Positions 33,001 through 42,000 of a stretch of DNA of 64,000 nt are shown here, in pieces. Position numbers and translations under genes: made by a program. Positions within the stretch are counted from its first letter, which is position 1. Each line of letters starts with the position of its first letter. The notes below the pieces were generated by a model that searched no databases, was not told the origin of the DNA, and was given only the letters and a program-made list of their open reading frames with translations. Location: contig JAURXM010000040.1 in NCBI GenBank assembly GCA_030654395.1, positions 30,217 to 94,216 of the forward strand. Direction: 5' to 3'. The stretch is from Aquabacterium sp. (GTDB lineage: Bacteria; Pseudomonadota; Gammaproteobacteria; Burkholderiales; Burkholderiaceae_C).

Positions 33001-36000
33001 GGTCATCAATAACGCGCAAAACGGGCTCGATGTCCGGCTGGGCAAGGGCAACGATGAGGTCACAGTCTTCAATACCCATGGCGATCTCAGTGTGTCAGGC
33101 AGCTCGGGTGACTTGGCTGACTTCCAGAAGTTGACCGTTGATAAGGCAGCCTCGGTTACGGCGCTCAACGGCGCCGTGGATGGCCATATCGATGGCCTAG
33201 GTGCAAAAATCACAGGTCTCACAACGGGCCAGATCGCTTTTGACAGTGTTCAGGAGGTCAACGTGTTGCTGGGTGCCGGCAACGACTTACTGCGAATTCA
33301 TCAAAGTTTGGCGGCCACCGATCTGAATGTCGATGGCGGCTTGGGTGATGACACCATTCGAGTGGAAAAGATCGGAGCGGCCACGACATCCGTCCAAGGT
33401 GGATCAAACGAAGATACGATCAATTTAATTGTCGATGGATTGCCTCAGGCCGATCAATTCAAGACCTTGAACCTGAGCGTTGAAGAGTTGGTGGTGGACA
33501 ACCATTCCAACACCACCGCTGGCGTTACTTGGACCCACAAAAATGGAGCCGAGTTATTGGCGGACATTCAGGGCGGTCCGAACGGTTTGACCATCGTCAA
33601 TACTGACGGTGCGGGCTATACCGTCATTCAGGCTGGTACCCAAAGCGATCAGCTTAGCGTGGTCAGCACCTCGACTGGCAATGTTTCGGGTGCCATTGAT
33701 GGCAACAAAGTGGAGTTGCGCTCTGGTGCGGTTGTTTTGAAGCAAAGTGGCTATGACAGTGTCCGTAGTTATGACTCGGATGTGATGTCGTTTGATGAAT
33801 CGTCCATTGGTTCGAGCCAAACCGCTTACCAAGACGGTGAACTCACTCTGTCATCCAATGGCTTCTTGGTTGTGGACAACAGCATTAGCACGGCGGTTAA
33901 GTCCATCAGTGCCAGCGACCGCTTCACGCTGAGGGCAAGTACTCCGGGCAATCTCTTCGGGCTCTACAGCCTTGAATTTGCTAGTGTTACAACGGGTATG
34001 ACATCGGTGGTGGTGAGCGCGGTCACCATGCAAGATATCCATGTGACTCAGACCTTCTTGGTGAAGGGCAATGCAGGCTTTCAACGCTTTGAACTCGACA
34101 GCGAATTTGCCAGCGTGAAATCTGTGTCGTGGGTGTCCGGTAATTTGGCGGTCGACAACATTTTTGGGAAGGTCTTTTCGCAGGGCACCGCTACGCCAGT
34201 GGCTGTCACAAAAACGGCGACCTTGGGCGGCACTATTGTCATCAACGCCGATGCACTCACGATCAATACGGTGGGTAATGGCGGGAACATCAATGGCGTG
34301 GTGGTACAGGCTCAAGTGACCAACAACATCCTTCAGTTCCGCTTCGGCGGTGATGTTGTGATTCTTGATGGCGCGAGTATTCGGGTTGACGGAGCCAATA
34401 AGTCGAAGTTCGGTCTCTCACTGTTCTCCGCAGGCAACATTGCAGTCGGTGCCAACGTCAATTTCAACTTCTCTGCTAACAGCAATGTGGGTGGAGCTGG
34501 TGGCGGAAATGGCGGGGGCGCGTTTGCTGGCGGCTCGGCAGGTGGCGGTGGCGGTGGCGGCGGCGGTGGAAGCAACAGCGGCCTATCGAGCAACGGTGGC
34601 GCCGGTGGTGCTGGGGGCGACTATGTCAGCCCGACCGGTGGCTATGGTGGTTACAGTGGCCCAGACGGCGCTGGCGGCGGATCAAGCGGCCGTGGAGGTT
34701 CAGGGTCAGCCGGTTCGGCTGGCACCAATGGGATCAACGCATCTGGCACGGCGGGGGCGGGTGGATCTGCTGGCGCTGGTGGCAGTGCTGTCTCCGGTGG
34801 GAGCGCTGGATCTGGCGCCAGTGGCGGCAACGGCGGAGCCGGCGCTGGAGTCGGTTCCGGTGGTGCAGGGAATGCCGGTGGTGATGGCTCAGACGCGACT
34901 GCGGGACAGTCAGGCAATGCAGGTGGCGCGGGCGGTAGGGGCAGCGCCGGGCTTATCAACACATCGGGCACGCTGACCATTTCCGGCGGCGGAGGCGGCG
35001 GTGCGGGTGGTAGCGGCGGCGGGGGCTCCGGCGGCTCTGGTGGCGGTGGCGGAGGCGCGGGCGGTGGCGGCGGCGGCGGCGGGAGCGGCGGTTGGTTCTT
35101 GCCTTTCTTCTGGGCCGCTGAGGCGGGAGGCGCTGGTGGAGAGGGCGGTCACGGCGGTCACGGTGGCAGTGGCGCCAGTGGTGGCGCTGGTGCTTCAGGA
35201 GGCGCGGGCGGCGGCGGCGGTGGCGCGTTTGAACTTGTGGCGCTGGGGGATATCTCTATCGGCCATCACAGCACTTTGCTCGCGGTAGGTGGTAACGGCG
35301 GGAATGCTGGCGGCAGTGGCTCCGTCGGCACGGTCGGTGCCGCAAATGCAGACCACAACAGTGGCCGCTCTGATGGCAGTCAAGGGTCACAGCGTGTGGC
35401 TCCGGGCGGTACGGGTGGCAATGGAGGCCAAGGAGGTGACGGGGCCGCTGGCGGCGCAGGCGCTGCCGGAGGCAGTGGCGCAGGCGGCGCAGGTGGTGCT
35501 GGAGGCACCATCAAGCTGTATGGAACGGGTGTGAAGGTTGATGCCACGGCATCCGTCTCCACCACAGGGGGCGCTGGCGCTGGAGGCGCCCCGACGGGCG
35601 CGCAGGGCCGGTTCATCATCGGAAGCAACACGGCGTTATCAACACCTGTGTTGAATGGAAGCAATCTAACTGCATCAGCTGCAGGTGGGTTCAAGTCGGA
35701 CAACGTATTTATATCGGATGCCCCGGCAATTCTTGAAGACACACCAACCATTGCTGGGTTGATGGGCGGTGCCGATATCTTTGGCCTGCTCAATGGCGTC
35801 TCGTTAGAGGCGATCATGAATCTTGCCAACATGAACGCCATGCCGTCTAATGCCTTTGCGGCGGTGGTCCGGCTGGATGTGGGCCCGATCGCAGGGCAAG
35901 ATGACTATGTCAATTACGACATGCTGTTGTTTGTCAATTTGACGGATACCACCCTGAGCAATCCTCAGTTGGGTATCACGGTCAATGGCAGTGCCAACTC

Positions 36001-39000
36001 AGCGTACCAAACGCAATTATTGTCCGGTGGTGCGAACACCAACGCTTTGTTTGGCGGTAGTGGTGGCTATCAAGTCATTCAAGGTTTGGGAGCACATCAG
36101 GTGTGGGCAACTTTGGTGCCCAGCAAACAAACCAATGGACAGCCGACCGACATTCATGTGAATGCCTCGATCGGTGGGACCGTGAACAACATCAACAACG
36201 TGGCGTTGAGCAATGGAAGTGCGGCCTACATCACCTTGAATGCGGATCTTCGCCCTGACGTCAATACCTATTCACAGGGCATGGACGCGCTGGCGATCAA
36301 CTCGGAAGTTGGCGCGGTGGGTCACCAAATTTACGCCGTCAACACAGCGCAAAGCGCCTTGATGGTCTTGAATGCGGATGGGTCGCAACGTCAATATTTC
36401 AAGAATGATTTGAACGGTATTCATGGCCTTGGTGGTGCCACTGATGTGGTCGTCGCCAAAGACGGAAAACACGTCTACGTCATGGGCGATTCCGACAACA
36501 AAATCGCGATCTTCAGCCGTGACACGCTGGGCAACTTGAAGTTCCAAAGCACCGTGGCGGCCAACAATGGCTCATCCCTGTTGTTCAACCAAGATGGCAG
36601 CAAGCTGTATGTTGCTGGTGCCTCTGGCATTGACCAATACAACTGCAATAGCGGGACAGGTGTGTTGAGCAGCAGCACGCGTGTTTGGTCTCAAGGTGTG
36701 ACTGAAATGTCTTTGGCCACCGATGGCCAAAGCATGGCAGTGATCAACACAGCCACTAATTCCTTGGCAGTGTTGAACGTTGCAAACAACTTTGCAGTCG
36801 TTGATCAGATCAATAGCGCCACCACTGGCCTGAAGGCCGCGACCTCGGTGGCGATGACCGGCAGCACCGTCTATGTGGCGTCCGCCACTGAAAACACGGT
36901 GGCGGTGTTTGCATTGAACAACGGAGCGCTGACCCAACAGCAACTGCTGCAAAACGGCCAAGACGGCGTGCGGGGCCTCTTGGGTGTCAGCGACCTCATG
37001 GTCAGCAACGATGGCCGCTATGTGTACGCCAGTGGCGCGGGCAGTGATGGTTTGGCCGTGTTTGAGCGCAACGCAACCAGCGGGAAGCTGCAGTTCATGC
37101 AACTGCTGCGCAACAACGTGGGCGATACCAGTCATTTCGTGACGCCGACTGCGCTGTTGGCCGACCCGAGCGGATCAACCGTCTATGCGGCGACTTTGGG
37201 CGACCAAGGTGCTTTGGGTGGCTTGGTGTCCTTCCAGGACCTCTCGTATAACCGTAGCCTGCCGCAAGCCAATGTGCTGCAGACACGCTTCAGCGGTGTC
37301 GAGGCACTGACTGTTTCAACGGAAGGTGGGGAAGACACTCTCGTGGTGAAGGCCGCACCGCAGGCCTTGGTCAGTGCGCTCAGCATCAACACAGGTGCCG
37401 GCAAAGACTTGGTGTCATTGCAAGATGCATCAGCCGCCACGCAGGTCAATACAGGCAGTGGCAATGACATCGTTCAGATTGCCTTGTTGACGGCAGGTGC
37501 GAACCTTAGCGTTGATGCCGGTGGCGACGTCGACGTGGTCGATCTCTTGTCCGTTGGGGCCGGCAGCACGACGCAGATCAATGGCGGCAACGATGCCGAC
37601 CTCATCAAGGTGGCCGGGGCGACTGTTGACCAGACAGCCTCTGTCACGGTGACAGGAAACCAGGCGAATCCTGCGCAAGACACTGTGCAGTTCGACCCGG
37701 AAAACAGGCATCCTGAGGATGGACCAAACTACGTGTGGGATGCTGTCACACCAACCAGTGGTGCCATCAACGTCAATGGTCATGGATCGCTGGGCTACGC
37801 TAACGTCAACCTGGAAGTGATCGCAGCCCCCGTGATCGACTTCGTCGGCCAACCCTATGCCATCGCTGAGGGCCAGGGTGTGAACTTGGCGGTGAACGTG
37901 ACGCCATTGGGCATCGGCAATGCGCTCAAGGGCGATGTGCTGTGGGACTTGGACGGTGACGGCGTCTTCGGTGACGCCACCGGCACCCATCCGACGCTGA
38001 CCTGGGATCAACTGGCCGACTTGGGCCTGGGCGACAACGGCACCTATCAGCTGGCCGTGAAGGCCACCAATGCCGGCGATTTCTCGACCACCAAGATGGT
38101 CACATTGACCATCAACAATGTGGCGCCGACCCTCACGGTCTCTGGCAGTGGCAACGTGCATGTGGGCAATCCCTACACGGTCAGCTTCTCGGCCAAGGAC
38201 CCCGGCAACGACCACGTCACAGAGTGGCGTTTGGATTGGGGCGATGGTCAACTTGAGGTGCTGGGCAGTGGTGCATCCGGCGCAAGCCATGTGTATTCAA
38301 GTCAGAACCAATACGCTGTCTTGGTGACAGCGGTTGATGAAGATGGCGCGACCACGGCCTCGGCACACACGGTATTGGCATCGTTGACCAACGCTGATTT
38401 GACGGTGGCCACGGCGGCACCGACCAAAGAAGGCGATGCCATCACCTTCAGCGCCAATGCGCCAGCCAATGCCTTGAGCATGACCTGGACCATCAACGGC
38501 ACCTCGATTGCCGCTGATGGTCAGGGCAATGCTTTGACGCTCAACTGGGCTCAACTGCAAGCCCTGGGCATCAATGACAGCGGCACTTACCAAGTCAGTG
38601 TGAGTGCCCAATATGCCTACCCAGCATTAGGAAGCACGAAAACTTTGACCAGCGGTGCGGTTACGTACACGGTTGAGAACGTGGCGCCCACGGCCACGAT
38701 GTCGCCAACGGTTGCCATGGTCAACGAAGGTGAAACCATCACCTTGTCGATCACGGGTGCCCATGATGCATCGTCAGCCGACGAGCAAGCTGGGTTCACT
38801 TACAGCTACGACTTCAACAACGATGGTGTCTTTGATGTGGTGGGCTCGACGCAATCGAGCATCACTGTGCCGACCGCTTACGTGGCCGACAATGGTCAAT
38901 ACACCGTCCGCGCCAAGGTTCAAGACAAGGATGGCGGCAGCACGCTGCTGACCACCCTGGTTAACGTACAAAACCTAGCGCCGACCCTGACGGCCACCGG

Positions 39001-42000
39001 CGCGGCTACCAGCACAGAGGGCGCGCTCTATTCCTTGAACCTGAGCGCTGTAGACCCTGGTACCGACACCGTGTCGCAGTGGATTGTTCAGTGGGGCGAC
39101 GGTAAGAGCGATGCCTATTTCGGGACGCCCACCCAGGCCACCCACCGCTTTGTTCAAGACGGTTCGATGAACGTCTCGGTGACGGCTGTGGACGAAGATG
39201 GCACCTACGCGCTGAACAAACAAGTCACCGTGGCCAATGCGGCACCCGTCTTGTCCAATCTGGCGATCACTAACACGACTGAAAACGGTTTGACCTACCT
39301 CAGCGGCGATGTGCATGACGCCGGTGTTGAAGATGCCTTGACCTTGAACGTTACCTGGGGCGATGGCCAGGCAGAGGTCTATAGCTTGGCCGCAGGTACA
39401 GAGCACTTCGAGCTGAGCCACCAGTACCTGGACGGCAACAATGCCTACACGGTCTCCGTGCTGGCCACCGATGCTTCCAGCAGCAGTGCCAGTTTGAGCA
39501 CGGCGGTCAGCGTGAGCAACGTGGCACCTGCGATCAACGGCTTTGGTGTGACCCAATCCATCATCAACGAAGGCGGGGTGACAACGGTTGTGGGCTCCAT
39601 TGCCGACGTCGGTACTTTGGACACCCACAGCGTACAAATCGCCTGGGGTGATGGCCAAATTGGCACGGTGACGGTTGATGCGGCGACCCGCCAATTCACC
39701 GCATCACATCAATACCTTGACAGCTCGTCTGCCAATGGTTTTGTGATCACTGCAGTTGCGCATGACAACGACGGCGGCGTGAGCGCACAAGCCAGCACCA
39801 CGGTGCTGGTCAACAATGTGGCGCCCACCTTTGCAGGCTATGCCTTCGATCGCACCGCCATCAACGAGAACGACCAAGTCACCTTGACGGGGGCCTTGTT
39901 CGATCCCGGCCATGGCGACACCCAAGCGGTGATGGTCGATTGGGGCGATGGCAGCTCTTCAGCGGCCACGGTGGATACCGCCACGCGCACCTTCACTGCA
40001 ACGCACCTCTATTTGGATGACAACCCAACGGCAACGCCTGTCGACCACTACCAAGTCAGCTTGGTCGCGACCGACTCAGACGGCGCCAGCACGGCACTCA
40101 GCGTGGCTGAAACCGTGACCTTCACGGACGCCCAAGGTCATCCCGTGACCTTGACCGCCACGGTCATAACGGTCGCCAACGTCGCGCCAGTGTTTGCCAG
40201 CTTCAACAACAACGCCTCGGTTCCTGGCAACGTATTGCCAGGTGCTGCGGTGGTGTTGACGGGCAACATCGGTGACGTCGGTTCGCAAGACACCCACAAG
40301 GTGACCGTCAGCTGGCAAGACGGTCACGTCGAGACGCTGGACCTCACGGCCAGTGGCGACTTCAGCTTCCAGCACTTCTACGACGTGCCGGGCATCTACG
40401 ACATTGATGTCCGTGTGGTCGACGATGATGGTGGTGTGGTGGCGCAAACGTCGCGCGCTTTCTTGAGTGGCGTGGCACTGCGTGATCGCATCTTGTACAT
40501 CGTTGGCACCGGCAACGCAGACACGGCCACCATGGCCCTGTCGAGCAACGGCGCACTGACCGTGAAGGCCGACTTCCCCAACGGCACGCTTGAAACGCAC
40601 GCCTTCAACCGCAGCGATGTTGACAGCGTTTGGGTCAACATGGTGGGCGGCTCGGATCAGTTCAATGTCATCGGCACTCAAGACAGTGACAACGTCACCC
40701 TGACGGATCACAGCCTGGTCATCAATGGGCTCTCGTCTACCCTCATCGGGGTCGAGAACGTGTTGGTGGACGGTGCAGGTGGCACTGACAACTTTGCTGT
40801 TCAAGGCAGTCAGATCAACATGACCACGACCTTGGCGGGCGGTGCCGGCAACGATGTCTTCAATGTCGGCGCCACCAACCACACGCTGACGGCTTTCAAC
40901 GGTGGCGTGGTGATCAACGGTGATGCCAGCGCCCTCAGTGGGGCATCATCCGGAGCAGACCAAGACAAGGTTCGCGTTTTTGATGATGGCAGTGTGACCA
41001 ATGAAACCGGCACTTTGAGCGCGACGAACCTCAGTGGCCTGGGCATGCAATCCAGCGTGGCATACAGCAATGTGGACCAACTCGACATCTACCTGGGTCA
41101 GGGCAACGATGCCTTCACCGTCCAAAACACCGCCAACAACTTGGCGGCCAATGTCTACGGTGGTGGTGGTGATGACAGCCTGACGGTGCTGGGCCACGGC
41201 ACCAGCACCAATCTGGTGGTCTTTGGTGACAGCGCGCAAGACGGCGGGGCTTACACCGCGCAGTTTGGCAGCGTCACAACCGACAGCGCCTACACCTTTA
41301 TCCAAACCGGCAACGACCAGATCGATGCCTCGGCCAGCTTGTCGGGCGTCATGCTCTACGGCGGCGCGGGCAACGACGTCGTGAAGGGCGGGCAGGGTAA
41401 TGACGTGCTGTTGGGCGGTGGCGGCAACGACACCATCATCGGTGGTGCCGGGGACGACCTGATCCTGGGTGATACCGGCCTGAATGGCGTCTACCAACTG
41501 GTCAACGTTTCAACCAGCAACACGACAACGGCCGATGCACTGACTGCGGGTGCGGACAACCTGTCTGGCGGCGCAGGCGATGACCTCATCTTTGGTGACA
41601 AAGCCACCCTCAACGCCATCAACGTGCTCAATCTCAACCTGAGCAGCATCACCGCCACCTCTGCCCAAACCGCCACCGGCCTAGCCGATCAATTGTTTGG
41701 CGATGACGGCAATGACGTGATGGTGGGCGGTTCGGGCGCCGACCAGATCGATGGCGGCGCTGGCGATGACATCATCTTGGGTGACCAGGCGCAAATCACC
41801 CGTGTAGCCGGCAAGACCAGCACTACCTCGGTGGATGCAGTCAGTGCTGCATTGGGTGGCAATGACGTCATCCATGGCGGTGCAGGCGATGACATCATCC
41901 TAGGCCAGCAAGGCGATGACTCGCTGTACGGTGACGCAGGCGATGACGACATCACCGGCGGCCACAACGTGATTGGCGGGGCCGACGGCAACGACCTGAT

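Noticed and set aside
34365..35534. Several plus- and minus-strand frames in the glycine-rich block
   Set aside because: GGC/GGT-rich DNA leaves all frames open. The predicted proteins are Ala/Val/Pro-rich artefacts.
37430..38290. Long antisense frames inside the giant gene (also 20768-21529, 36572-37135, 38975-39694, 42863-43747)
   Set aside because: They lie opposite a continuous 8848-codon gene with clear domains. Their sequences show only mirror-image composition of the repeats.
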